Source: Cordilura impudica
Lineage: Eukaryota; Arthropoda; Insecta; Diptera; Scathophagidae
NCBI GenBank assembly: GCA_963682025.1
Contig: OY821519.1
Coordinates: forward strand, 10,715,668 to 10,779,667
Length of the DNA: 64,000 bases
Direction: 5' to 3'
The position numbers were made by a program, and so were the translations under genes. The notes under the pieces are model-generated. The model was not told the DNA's origin. It did not search any database and saw only the letters and a list, made by a program, of their open reading frames with translations. How positions within the stretch are numbered: the stretch's first letter is position 1; each line of letters begins with the position of its first letter. Of this stretch, positions 1 to 18,000 are shown one piece after another.

Positions 1-178
1 TGTTAATGACCTCTGTAGCTAGTATTTTTGGACATTTTTTAAACTCGCTTGCTATTAAATTATCCTGTCCTCTCTCGCGATATTTCTTGATAATTTTTGA
101 AATAATGGTTTTATTTTTTGTAGTATATTTTTCACAAATTTTTAAGACCTTCACAAAACTTTATATTTTATGTATCTA

Positions 179-262
179 TCTATAATATTAATAGGCTAGG
201 CGATTTCTTGTAACCGATGTTTTGTTCTACTGTTTTATCCTGATTTTGACCAAAGCTTTCAA
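179..262 (+). mobile_element. Helitron-like element, 5' fragment
   Basis: Starts A|TC and carries TAATATTAATAGGCTAGGCG, as in the full copy at 3479-3847. Similarity fades after about 85 bp and no CTAG end was found. Confidence 0.6.
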
Positions 263-2251
263 ATGATATACATATTGCTGAAAACCGATACTAAATAACA
301 AAGTTATATAATAGTCAATGTGAAAACTTCCCAAGTCCATAACTCGGGAATAGGCTCGACCACCGAAAAAAAATATTTTCTGGAATCACCCCAAAAACCC
401 CTACCACCCCAAAAAAAAAATTAAAACGGAGCGTTGCCCCTAAACTCCACTTGTTCCCTACAAAAAATATTTTTTCCAGTTTATCGGTTTTCTTTTTTTT
501 TTGTAAGTGATTTCGCAAAACTACATAATTTTAGAACTTAACGCGAAATTATTTAAAAAAAAAAAACAAAGTTGCCAAATTCAGAATTTTGTAAAGATTT
601 CCAATGTATTGTCATCCACTGTATTTGTTTTTTTTTTTTTTTTTTTTTTATTTAATTTTTCCGTTACCATTCCAAGTTACAAGCAGGTCAATTTCAGAAA
701 TTAAAATTGAAATTACCAGCGAGATAGATATATTTTTGTGGAATCCAACTAAAATTTTCTGGGTCACTCAGCAAATTTTATTGTTTCTAAAGCCAACTTA
801 CGTCAAAAATGTTTCAAAAATTTTTAATTGGAAATTCATTTATATGATGCCACTCAGTCGTATGATTTTTCGACATAAAAATCCGATAAAATTCATAGGA
901 CTGTCATAGTTGACTACAGCGACAAAAGTAGTCGTGTAGCCGTGCAGCTGTGTTGCTGCCAAAATAATCGTTTTCATATAAACGTGTGTATTTTATTTTT
1001 GACAGGCCGTAGTGATGTAGCCGCTGTCGTCTATGTTTTTCATGCATAATACTCAAGTCTTATGAAAACAGCTGTTTAGAATAACAAACAAATTTCTTTT
1101 GAAATTTATATTTTATTTACACTTTCTTTGTTTTTGTTTACTTTTTTTTTAAATTACCAAAAAACAACTCTGGTCCGATGAAAATGACAAGTTTTAGAAA
1201 CCAACGGACTTCGAAAATAAAATCATACATAATACTCGACTTTTTGACAGGTCGTATTACAATGTTATAGTGTAAACTGGCCTTAAATAAAATTTAAAAC
1301 ATAATAAACTAACTTGTACCCTTTCTGTTGACTCTCACAGTATAAAGATAATGAGATAATCATTTGGAAAAAAGGTCATATTTTATGAGTTACGAGGAAA
1401 GTCCATTTCGTTTGAGTACCCACACTAACCTACTAAAAATTGTTGAATTTTTCTGTAAATGTGATAATCAAAATTTACTCACCTTATTTCAACAGTTGTT
1501 CTTTGCCAATGCTTTTGTTAACTAACTTTTTCTTTAACTATTTTATTTTTTTTGGTAAATATAAGCTTGAATATAAAAAAATATTGAAAAACAAATTTAT
1601 TTCTTTTTTGATTTCAAAACGGAACTTTTTGATTTTTTTTTTTTTAAATTTAATTTTAATGATTTTGAATCTTCATAAAATAAAACAACCGAAACACAAA
1701 TAATCGATAATGAAACACATCTCCATTTTAATAAAATAACACATCTCTAATAGCAAAACAAAAAAAAACACAAGTATATGCTAAATTTTATAAACAATTT
1801 TACGCACTTATTTTTGAATTATATATTACATTTTTTTAAAATCGAATTACATACACAGAACACACGAAAACTAATTTACAAAATTATGCACTTTTTACCA
1901 CAAAATACTATCTTTTTCCACCCACATAAAGCGATAAAAGACACGAACGTATTAAATACTTAAACCGGCTACCATTCGCCAAAGTGACGATCAAAAACTG
2001 AAGCTATAGTTGTAATTGTTGCAAAAACAAAAACCAAAACAACAGTTAGATGGCGAACATTTTTTGACATTCGTTATTACTGCTCTCTTAAATCTTAAAC
2101 AATTTAATTTCTTCGGCAGCTCTACTTCTTAATATGTATAACTTTATCTGTTCTGAAAATTTACATATATTTAAGCAAGTGTTAGCTTTTTATTGTTGTG
2201 TGGTAAATTTCATTGGTCATTTTTGAATAGGTGGGTATCGGCCAATTAATA
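263..2251. other. AT-rich non-coding stretch
   Basis: Poly-T/poly-A rich. The short open frames are low-complexity artefacts (F/N/K/I-rich). No gene or recognised element was seen. Confidence 0.5.
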
Positions 2252-3377
2252 TCTATACTAATATTATAAAGAGGTAATGTGTGTTTGTTTGTTTGTTTGT
2301 AGAAGGTAATCTCCGTAACTACCCATCTGATATTCCTGAAATTTTCACAGAGTCTTACTGCGGATATGGGAAGTGCTATAGGCTATAATTTTTTAAATAT
2401 TTTTAGTGGGCGTGGCACCTCCCACACAAAGTAAATTTTTAATATCATATACATATCTTGAGTACTATGATAGGGAGAGCTTTGCAAATTTGTGTAAGGT
2501 TGTTAATATTAGTACCTACGCCGGAAATGGGCGGGATCGGACAAGTGGGTGTGGTACCGCCCATACAAGTAATAATTCAATATTATATATCTCGAGTACT
2601 GTGATAGAGAGAGCTTTTCAAATTTGTCTGATGTAACTTATTATTAATGTGAGTAGTCGGACAAGAAATGGGCAGTATCCGACCAAAAGGCGTGGCACCT
2701 GCCATACAAATTAAATATAAAATATCATATATCTGGAGTACTATTATAGTGAGTGTCTTGGGACTTTGTGTGAGCCCATAAGTTACTCATGTGATTAGTT
2801 AGACAAAAAAATGGGCGTGATCGGAGCAGTCGGACAAAAATTGGCGGATTCACACCAATGGGCGTGGCACTCCCCATGCAAAGTAACTATTTAATGTCAT
2901 ATATCTGGAGTACTGCAAAATAGAGAGCTTTGCGGCTTTGCGTGAGCCCATAGGTTCTTTGTATGATTAGTCGAACAAAATAATGGGCGTGATCGAAGCA
3001 GTGAGTCCATCGGATATAAATATGAGAAGTCCCATAAAAATTGGACGGGATGGGATTAGTGGACTTGGCACCTCCTATATAAAAAGTATGAAGTACTACG
3101 AAAGTAAATTTTTAATATCATAAATATATATCAAGTACTATGATAGAGAAAGCTTTGCAAATTAATCTCAGGTCATCTATTATTAACGTGAGTAGTCAGA
3201 CAAAAAAATGGGCGGGATTGGACAAATGCGCGTGGCACCCCTACACAAACTTAATATTAAATGTGATATATCTGAATAACTGTATTGGTGAGAAACTTGG
3301 GACTTTGCGTGAGCCCTCTCATAACGATTCGTGGGGGCAGGGGGAGGGTGTAGCGAAGCACAGCGGGTTACATCTAG
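2252..3377 (+). mobile_element. Non-autonomous Helitron
   Basis: The 5' end TCTATACTAATATTATAAAG and the 3' end AGCGGGTTACATCTAG have the form of canonical insect Helitrons (TC...CTRR), sitting between host A (2251) and T (3378) as expected for AT insertion without duplication. The interior holds about four diverged copies of a 200-270-bp unit with GGCGTGGCACC, TATATCTxGAGTACT and GAGAGCTTTGC. No Rep/helicase frame is present. Confidence 0.8.
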
Positions 3378-3478
3378 TATATAATATACTATGCAACGGG
3401 CTTTAAATTATTTTTGTTTTAATTCTCATAAGACTGATACCGATAAAACATCAGAATTCCAAAATGTCGATTATGTAA

Positions 3479-3847
3479 TCTATAATATTAATAGGCTAGG
3501 CGATTTCTTGTGAACGATGTTTTGTTCTATCGTTTTACCCGATTTTGACCAAACGTATATTATTTCAAAGGTATTTCTTTTTAGCCGTTTTGCAGATTAA
3601 CAGATTTTTAAATTTTTGTCTTTATTTTGAGTAAATTGCATTTAAAGTTGCTACTAACACACACACATAAAATTATACATATGCTATGTGTGTTTTATTA
3701 AATTTGTTGATGTGTTTGTTAATGAGTTTGTTATCTTCATTCAGAATAATAATAAACCATAAAAGTGTTGGTTTGTGAATTGGCTAAGTTAAAAAAATAA
3801 AGCCGCCTAGAAATTGCACTCGAATTTCGAGCGCTGGAATCTGCTAG
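3479..3847 (+). mobile_element. Short Helitron-like element (full copy)
   Basis: Inserted A|TC...CTAG|T. Starts TCTATAATATTAATAGGCTA; ends with palindrome CTCGAATTTCGAG followed by CGCTGGAATCTGCTAG, matching the Helitron pattern of a hairpin just before CTRR. 369 bp, non-coding. Relatives at 179, 31847, 37242 and 47506. Confidence 0.75.
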
Positions 3848-5830
3848 TCAATATAAATAAGCAAACGAAAAGTAGAATTAAATGTTACATCTTAATTTTT
3901 GAAGATATATACAGTTACGGTAATGAAAATGTTTTAAAACCACCCCATAACAAACAACTAAACATCCAAAAATGCCAATACCATATTAAAAATTTTTATT
4001 TTTATATTTAATTTTTCTTTTTATGATTTAGGCTTATGTTTAATAACCAATTGTAAATCCTTATAAATATATAATCCTGCACTATAATTACAAGGCTTTG
4101 ACTTGTTGTGCAGGAAGTCAATAAATAAATCAATAAAAATTATGTCTGTCATTCTATTGTATCTCTTCAATTTTCTGTGAACGTGGTTTTGTAGCTAAAA
4201 TAAAAAAAGATATCAAACCTCCGAGTAAAGGGAAAAACTTTGCGGTTTTTTATTTTGTGAGCCTCGTGGTTGCTGCTCGGCATGAAGTTGGGTTATGTAA
4301 CCTAAGTTCATTCATGCTTTCTGCAGCAATTTACGTTTCATCGAATAAATGTCGTTTTCGTCGTTTCTTTTATTTCGGGGTGAGGGATAACACGTTTCGG
4401 TGGTTGTTTTTTGATCCGAGCGGTTGCTGATTAGCATGTATTTAGGTTATGCACCGAAATGCATGCTTTCTGGTTATTTTACATAACCGATCATTTTGAT
4501 AGTTTTAAGGATTGAAATCAAATGGCTCTCCCTAACCTCACTTGCGAAGGCATAGGTTGTGTAGGGATCCATACGTCGGAATAAGCTGGAATTATGACAA
4601 GCTGGAGCTAGCGCCAACCTAATTATATCAAAAAAAAAAAAATAACGGGGAAAAAAAATAAGTTTCCTTGATTAAAAAAAACGTTACATACATTCAAATA
4701 TATACATATCATAAAATAGGCTTCAAAATTAAAGGATATTGGAAAAAAGTTGATTTTCATGAAAACCGCTTGGCACCCTCAGTGTTAATATGTATGTTTT
4801 TTCTTCCATGGGGGCAGCACTATCTTGTTGGCCTGCTCCACATTTTAGTGGTTCGCTCCGTTATTAGTATCGGAAAGGCAGCAGAAGTTTTTTTTGTACA
4901 TCCACTAACTTGATTTGAATGAAATGGTGGTACACCGTACACTTTTCCATCAGTTTTGTATAGACATGCCTTAAGTTAACCGAGAATGAAAAAAGTAAAA
5001 GCGTTAAATTCGGCTGTGCCAAATCTTTGATAACCTCCACTTAGGATTTACGTTTTTACCCTTGTTCTTTTAACACAGCGTAGTAAATTTCAATTTCATA
5101 TAGTAGTAATTTTACTAAATCTACAACATTTACAAGTGTTACAAGGATATTTTACTACCAAGAGTGAAAACCCTTATTTTGGCCTAAGGCCCAACTCAGA
5201 CGACGATTTTTGACGACGCGCTTTTTCTTAATTCTCTTTTGAAACTGCTGCCAAAAACCTATTGCATTCATACGATGATTTTTAGTTTCATGTCTTTTTT
5301 TCTTTTTTTTTTTTGAATCTGCTTTAGTTTATTTTTCGCATTAAGAAATATGCATATTTTTCAATTCTATTTATTTATTTGTTAAATATTATTTACATTA
5401 TTTCATTATAAGATTTATGCCCGTTTCCTCAATAGGCGATTATCTTTTATCCCAACGAGAAACTGCCGATTAAAGAAATTTGGTTTTCTCAATGTCTGGT
5501 TTGCTTCTATTTTGTCGCAAAGCTAACCGGCACTCATCTGCCAATTATTTATTTATCGTACAGATAAATTATTCTCCCAACTTTCATATCAATTTTGAGA
5601 GTCATTGCCAACTGAAAATAATTCTGTCAACTTTCATACGTATTTTGAGAGGCATTGCCAACTGAAAATAATGTTTTTGTCGATACATTGAGAAAACCAA
5701 AATTGTTAACCGGCAGTTTATCGTTTCAATAAATTTATGTCCTGGTTAAGAACAGGCAGTTTGACGATACATTGAGAAAACCGGCATTAATCTTTTTACA
5801 CAATAATTTATCACAATTTTTCACACTATA
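3848..5830. other. Gene-free stretch with repeat remnants
   Basis: Holds a diverged family-2 INE-1-like fragment near 4990-5040 (GTTAAATTCGGCTGTGCC). At 5460-5780 CTGCCGATTA and AACCGGC motifs recur in both orientations around AATTTTGAGAGTCATTGCCA-type repeats. Nothing coding. Confidence 0.45.
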
Positions 5831-6762
5831 AGAGCTGTATGCAGCTTGCTAAGGAATCAAAAACTTCATATAAAAAAACGCTTCAGAAATGTTTAAGGAA
5901 TTTTTCTGTTGTTAGTTTGCAGCTTTTTAAAAAAGTAGTATTGTTATTAAGTTAGGCAACCCAGGCTTCGGCAGGAATATCAAATTTTTCGTTCTTTCTG
6001 AACGGAATTTTGACAGGAGAGGTAAACGTAAACAAAATGTAATAAGCTTAAATAATTAGAAGTTCTTTTTCAGTTGCAAACATGGTTGTTTTCAATTTCA
6101 ATTTCACAATTCTTAATAATTGACGGAAAACAGCTGATTGCTACTGTTGCACTGAAAGGTACTATTTTGCTTTTTTTTTCTTTAAAGAGCTGTACGCAGC
6201 TTGTTAAGGAATCTTAACAGAAAATTTTCATATATTTCTTAAAGAAAAAAAAAGCACACAAGTACCTTTCAGTGCAACGCTAGCAATCAGCTATTTTCTG
6301 AAATTGAAAACAAATCAATTCTTCGGTTCTGCTTTATTTGGCCTCTAAACGCTTTTTAAGCTCAGTATCAAAATTACCCATCCGCTTCTTGTTTTTCTTT
6401 GTCGAATTTTGTTCGTTTTTTTCCATGTTTGCAACTGAAAATTTTTTTTTAGCATATTACATTTTGTTTATGCTTACCTCTCCTGTCAAAATTCCGTTCA
6501 GAAAGAACGAAAAATTTGATATTCCTGCTCAAAGCCTGGGTTGCCTAACTTAATTTACGTCAAAAAAAGTAGTAAAAACAATACTACTTTTTTAAAAAGC
6601 TGCAGACTATCAACAGAAATTTTTTGACAGAAAAATTCCTTAAGCATTTCTGAAGCGTTTTTTTTATATGGAGTATTTGATTCCTTAGCAAGATGCATAC
6701 AGGCCTTAAGAAATATATGAAAATTTTCTGCTAAGTTTCCTTAACAAGCTGCATACAGCTTT
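5831..6762. repeat. Foldback element with long inverted arms
   Basis: Ends AGAGCTGTATGCAGCTTG and its reverse complement (one mismatch). Arms of roughly 350-450 bp pair almost to the centre: blocks GTTAGGCAACCCAGGC, TTTTTCGTTCTTTCTGAACG and TGCACTGAAAGGTAC recur inverted. A third, inner copy of the terminal motif sits at 6187-6210. No coding capacity. Confidence 0.75.
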
Positions 6763-7107
6763 ATATACAAAAACGTATTTAATATTTAAATTATTAAGAG
6801 TAGAATCTTTAGAATATCTAATCAAATAGCAGAACGTATCAATATTTAAAAGTTTTAAGTTGAAACATATTCAGTTTAAAGAAATTATGCATATTAAATT
6901 AAATAAATAAAAATGTAAGCGATTCTTGATCTCACTGAATAGAATAAAACGTAACAAGAAAAAAAGAAATGAGTGTAAAGAGAAATATCAAAAAAGTCTT
7001 CAAAACAGAAATCGTGTCTTTTTGTTTACCCCTTTTTTCTCTACAGCTTTAGCCTACAAACAAAAAAAGACGTCGAAAAACAACGTCGTCGAAAGTCGCC
7101 GTGTAAG

Positions 7108-7586
7108 TCCGAGTTCACACAAGGTCCGATTCACACAAGGCAATTTTTGTTGCGCAATTCTTGAGTTTGTAGGAGAGAGGGGAAAGAATAGTGGTATTTG
7201 GTACAGAGTTGCTTGTACTCGGCAACTCGTTTTGTTGTGCAATTCGTAATTATAAACACGAAGTTAGCTGCAGCTTATTATTTGACATTTCTTTTTATTC
7301 TTTGCTTCGCTGTGAAAAATTATTATTTCATTTATTTTATTATTTTTTTTATTTCATTTTTTCTTTGACTTCCATTTTTTCACACAAATAGATTTTTCAC
7401 TTTGGACCAATAATAAATTCTTTTTACACAAGCTAATAAAGTGAACTGTCAAAAATGTAAGAATTTGAAAGCAAAAGAAAACGAAAAGTTGCGGCAATAA
7501 ATTTCTCTGTGTGAACATTGAGGCAATTTTAAAAGAGAATTGAAAAAAAGTTGCGCAACAAAAATTGCCTTGTGTGAACGCAGATT
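7108..7586. mobile_element. MITE with CACACAAGGCAATTTTTGTT inverted ends, copy 1
   Basis: The left end GAGTTCACACAAGG (partly duplicated) leads to CACACAAGGCAATTTTTGTT and GCGCAA; the right end is the reverse complement, ending GTGTGAACGC. About 480 bp, AT-rich, non-coding. The superfamily was not assigned. Confidence 0.65.
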
Positions 7587-8099
7587 AAACACAGCCTGTT
7601 TTCTATTTTTTGTTGTTTTTTTCGTTGATCAATTTAGTACTTTTTATGAAAATTTCTTAAAAATTTCATGAAACATACAATCTGTTGGTGAGAGCGGGTG
7701 AGAAGCAAGAGGGTATAAAATGTTTCATGGTTCCAGGTTTTTATACATTTTTTTTTGGAGAATTTCTCTTTACACTCATTTTAAAATATATATGTATGTA
7801 TTTGTTTCGTATATACATATATTTTTTTAGTATGGAATGAACAAATACAGAAAATTTTCCGATAAAATGTCAACAAAATGTAAATTTAAAAAATTTTACT
7901 TACCAACTATTAAGAAAATTGGGAAAATTCCAAGAAATATTTCATAATGTCCGAGTCCCGGCCCGGACATTATGAAATTTTCCATAAACTTGTTCATTGA
8001 ATTTTTTTTCTACGATAAAATCAACTGAAATTTTACAACAAACACATGCAATTCCGCAACCGTCGTCATAAACACAGTTGTTATACGTTCAAACGCTGA

Positions 8100-8560
8100 G
8101 TCGGGGGTCACACAAGGCAATTTTTATTGCGCAACTTTTTGGCAATTCTCTTTTGAAATTGCTTTTATGTCCACACACGACAATTTCTTCGACAATTTTA
8201 CTGTTTTGTTTTTATTTTCTTATAATTTAACATTTGTGCTCTAGTCGTAAAGAACAATAATAAAATTAAATACATACATACATAAATTAATTGGTTTTGT
8301 TGAAAAATGAATTCAAAAAAAAAATTAAGTCCCGATTCCATTTAAAGGCCATTTTAATAAAGTAAACAATAATTACGAATTATTCACACCAAGAAGCGAA
8401 ACACCGAATGAAAAGAAACATCAAATATTCAACAAAAAAAAGCGAATGAGAGAATTGCTTGAAATAGCCGAGAACCGGCAATTATTTTTCCCTTTTTATT
8501 CCCCTCACCGCAAACTCAAGAAATGCGCAACAAAAATTGCCTTGTGTGAACCGAGACTGA
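8100..8560. mobile_element. MITE with CACACAAGGCAATTTTTGTT inverted ends, copy 2
   Basis: Left end GGGGGTCACACAAGGCAATT; right end AAAAATTGCCTTGTGTGAAC. Same terminal sequence as 7108-7586 but a different interior. Confidence 0.65.
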
Positions 8561-9180
8561 GCGTAAGCGTTAACAGAACAGTTTTATTCATTGATGTAAA
8601 ATCGGTTCATAACCGAGATAAATACAGATGTAAAATGTTACTATAGACCGCAACCATCAAAACAGAAAATTTTTTTGCACCCGTAAGGTGGTACATAACA
8701 ATTGAATTTCCATAAAACAATAAAAATCCTTGAAAATTTAGAATTATCAAAAAAACGGCTTCAATGAAAATAACATTTTTGGGTTGGAAAAGGAATAATT
8801 ATTATTTTATTTAAACCATCCACATTATTTTATGCTAAAGCTTTTACAAGCTTTCAAAATATTTTTATACATATTTTATTTGATGCTTCCTTTTTTGGTT
8901 TTATCACATCAATTAAATCTTCTAAAGACAAATCGAACGTTACATATAAACGTTTAATACATATTTAGTAAAATCTTATATTGTGTAATTTCTATAAAAA
9001 GGCAAAATTATAACGATTTAAGAAACATTAAAAAAAGAGGAAAAACGAAAAAAAAAATCTATCCATAAAATTTTAATATGTAATAATACGTCTATTATCT
9101 AAAGTTATGTATATTTAAAAAGAATGAATATGTAGTTATAGTTAATTATAAAGAGCCTCTTGCAGAGAGAGATTTCTTAT
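8561..9180 (-). other. Rm62 3' untranslated region and flank
   Basis: AT-rich, with no coding frame of note. Two minus-strand AATAAA signals, about 305 and 375 bp after the stop codon, are the likely polyadenylation sites. The exact 3' end is not visible. Confidence 0.5.
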
Positions 9181-14954
<5,774 letters not shown>

Positions 14955-15002
14955 ATGAATAATTTGGATACCAGGGTGCAGGTCCATTCTAAATTAGAAA
15001 AG
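14955..15002 (+). CDS. Exo70: Exo70 exon 1
   Basis: ATG at 14955; encodes the first 16 residues and ends with donor GTAAAT in phase 0. Confidence 0.88.
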
Positions 15003-18000
15003 GTAAATTTAGATAAATAGCTTAAATATTTTTATATTAAAACGATTTCTTAATCTCTCGAAGGAAACATCTAATTTGATTTTGTTAAGAGAAAGGGTGG
15101 AAAAATACCATGACTTGTCTACTCAAATGTCTGATATATTAACAGTATTTGAAAATCGTTTGGGAAAATTAGAAACTACCATACTACCTGTGTACCAGGA
15201 AACTGAACAACTACAAAAGAGACAACAAAGTAAGTTTAGATATGGTACTTGATGTATTTAATTACTACAACTATTCTCTATCATTCTAGATTTGGAATCA
15301 ACCCTTAATTGTTTGGAAACTGTTTTATCGCATTATGATGTTTCACAAGAAGTTTGCAATCTTATACATCAAGGTCCCACAGAGGGAAGTGTTGGTTTGT
15401 TCCTCGAAGCTTTAGCAAGACTTCGCTCCGCTATGGAATACTTTTTGCATCATAATTCGCAAAGTGTTGAATTGGAAAATGTTACCAGTCTCTTCAATAC
15501 TGGCTGTGAGGGTTTAAATAATCATTATCGATTGTCCTTAAAAAAAAATGGTGCTCCTTTAAAACCGGTTGACATATTGGATCTTATCTACAATGAAGAT
15601 GATTCATCTAATGATGAATATACATCGTTTAGACAATTAACTCAAAGCACTAGAGAGGAGTTGTTTACCATATCCCATTGGCTGGAGCAAAATTTGAGAT
15701 TTGAATATACTGTCATTTATGCCACCGAAAGAGGAGAAGTGGTATTCAGATCTTTGCAAAATTTAAAAGATCATCAAAAAAGTAGTAGTTGGGGTAATGA
15801 AGCATTGGTAAGTTATTTATAGAACTAATAGAAAAAAAATGAAAATTCAGAAAACAAAATTTTCATATAACGTTCTCATTAAAATTTTTATATGTTTTTT
15901 GTAAATAAAAAAAAATTAAATTGAGATTCTACAAAAATCATATTTGAAAATCAATAGTCAGCAAAAAACTTGTCAATAACGAATCATTACATTTAATTCT
16001 TACCATAATAGAACAAAAATCTCTACTTAAAAAAGCTAAAAAACTCGAATGAATTCTTTACAAGCTCTGATATAATGTTTCGTTAAATTTCCAGTAACTG
16101 TATTTTTAATGAACTATAATAAACTACAGTATTAATAAATATGTATTTATGTTTTAAAAATCTTTTATTCAGTTTCAAAAGTGTTTTGCGTGTGTTAATA
16201 TCGTTTGTATATTTTGTTTAATGTTTTAAAAATTAAAAAAAAAAATAAATAAAAAATGGAAGATTGTCGTACACCGACTTTTACCACCTCTAACGAGTTT
16301 AAATTCAATATAAGTCCAATTCCTATTAATGCATCATCATCAAACTCATATCCAGATGTCCACAACATCATGGCGACCAGACGTTCATTTACACCAGTTC
16401 AAAAGCATTTTTGTTCACCTGGTTTGTCGCCGATTTACAAACTGTCTGGATCTATATCAAGTCCCATAACAGCGCATCACAGTTCATCATTTATGGAATT
16501 TAAAAAACCATCATTGCACCCCAAACCCATTATCACGTACACACCATCACCAAAGTACAGAGAAAGTACTGCAAGGACATTTCTAAGTCCTTGTCCACCA
16601 GTGTTGGGAAGTAATTTTTCATCATCGCCCTTATTTGGTAACGTTTCGGCGGATATTAGTGGTTCTAGTCCCCAATTAGCGAACAATAGAAATACTTCTG
16701 TACTAAATCATACTTTAAGCATAAAATTGTTATTGAAAACCATGGGTCTGGAACGTTATTGTGAGAACTTCGAAAACTCGGGCTTAGATTGCAATAATTT
16801 AATGAACATAAAAGCTGGCGATCTTCTATGTATTGGTATTAAATCTGACGAAGATCGTAATTGTATCATGGAAATGTTTCAAAATATTTATTCTGCTTGA
16901 AGAAACTGCAAAAACAACCAAATTCTTTTCTAACTATATATTTTAATATTTTATTGTCTTGTTTCTGATTGTGAAAATAAAAGATTATTGTTATATAAAT
17001 TTATTTAAATAAAATGCTTTTAATAAAAAAAAGAATGTTTTTTTTATATTTTTTCTTATGTTACCTTAAAGGTTTTGTTTTTTTTATACCCTCCACACCT
17101 CAGTGGCAAAGGGTGGTATATATAGGTTTGTCATTCCGTTTGTAACGCATCGAAATAAATTCCGGAGACCCCCAAAACCATATATTTTCTTGATCATTAT
17201 AAAAAGGGAAGTTGCTTAAGTTAATTTTGTATAAAATCGTTTATTAACATCCGAAAGGAGTTGCTATGTAAAATCGTCAAAATCGGTTAAAGGGATCACG
17301 AGATATGAATGAGACTTCGAAAAAACTCTTGAAAAAATAAAATTTTTCAATGTGTTTGTGTTTTTCTAAAAATATGTTGTATAAGTTGTAATTCTTATTG
17401 TTGAAGTCATTGTAGTTGTGTGTATTAATACTGCACGTGTCATTGACCTAAGAGAGTATTACCACATATTTTTTATCGTTAAAATTAAAAATTAAATATT
17501 AAAAATTCAAAATGAAACATTAAACATTAAAAATTAAAAATTCAAAATGCAAAATTAAGAATTAAAAATTAAAATTAAAAATTAAAAATTTAAAAATAAA
17601 AATGAAAAATGACATCTGAAAAATTAAAAATGAAAAATAAAAACTTAAAAATTAAAAATGAAAAACTACAATTGAAAAATGAAACATTTAAATTAAAAAT
17701 TTTAAATTAAAAATTATGAACTAAAAAATAAAAATTAAAAATTAAAAATTAAAAATTAAAAATTAAAAATTAAAAATTAAAAATTAAAAATTAAAAATTA
17801 AAAATTAAAAATTAAAAATTAAAAATTAAAAATTAAAAATTAAAAATTAAAAATTAAAAATTAAAAATTAAAAATTAAAAATTAAAAATTAAAAATTAAA
17901 AATTAAAAATCAAAAATCAAAAATTAAAATTTAAAAATTAAAAATTAAAAATTAAAAATTAAAAATTAAAAATTAAAAATTAAAAATTAAAAATTAGAAA

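Noticed and set aside
7054..7242. Overlapping short open frames around 6926-7391
   Set aside because: They cross the MITE ends at 7108 and 7586 and have low-complexity composition; no start context or family match.
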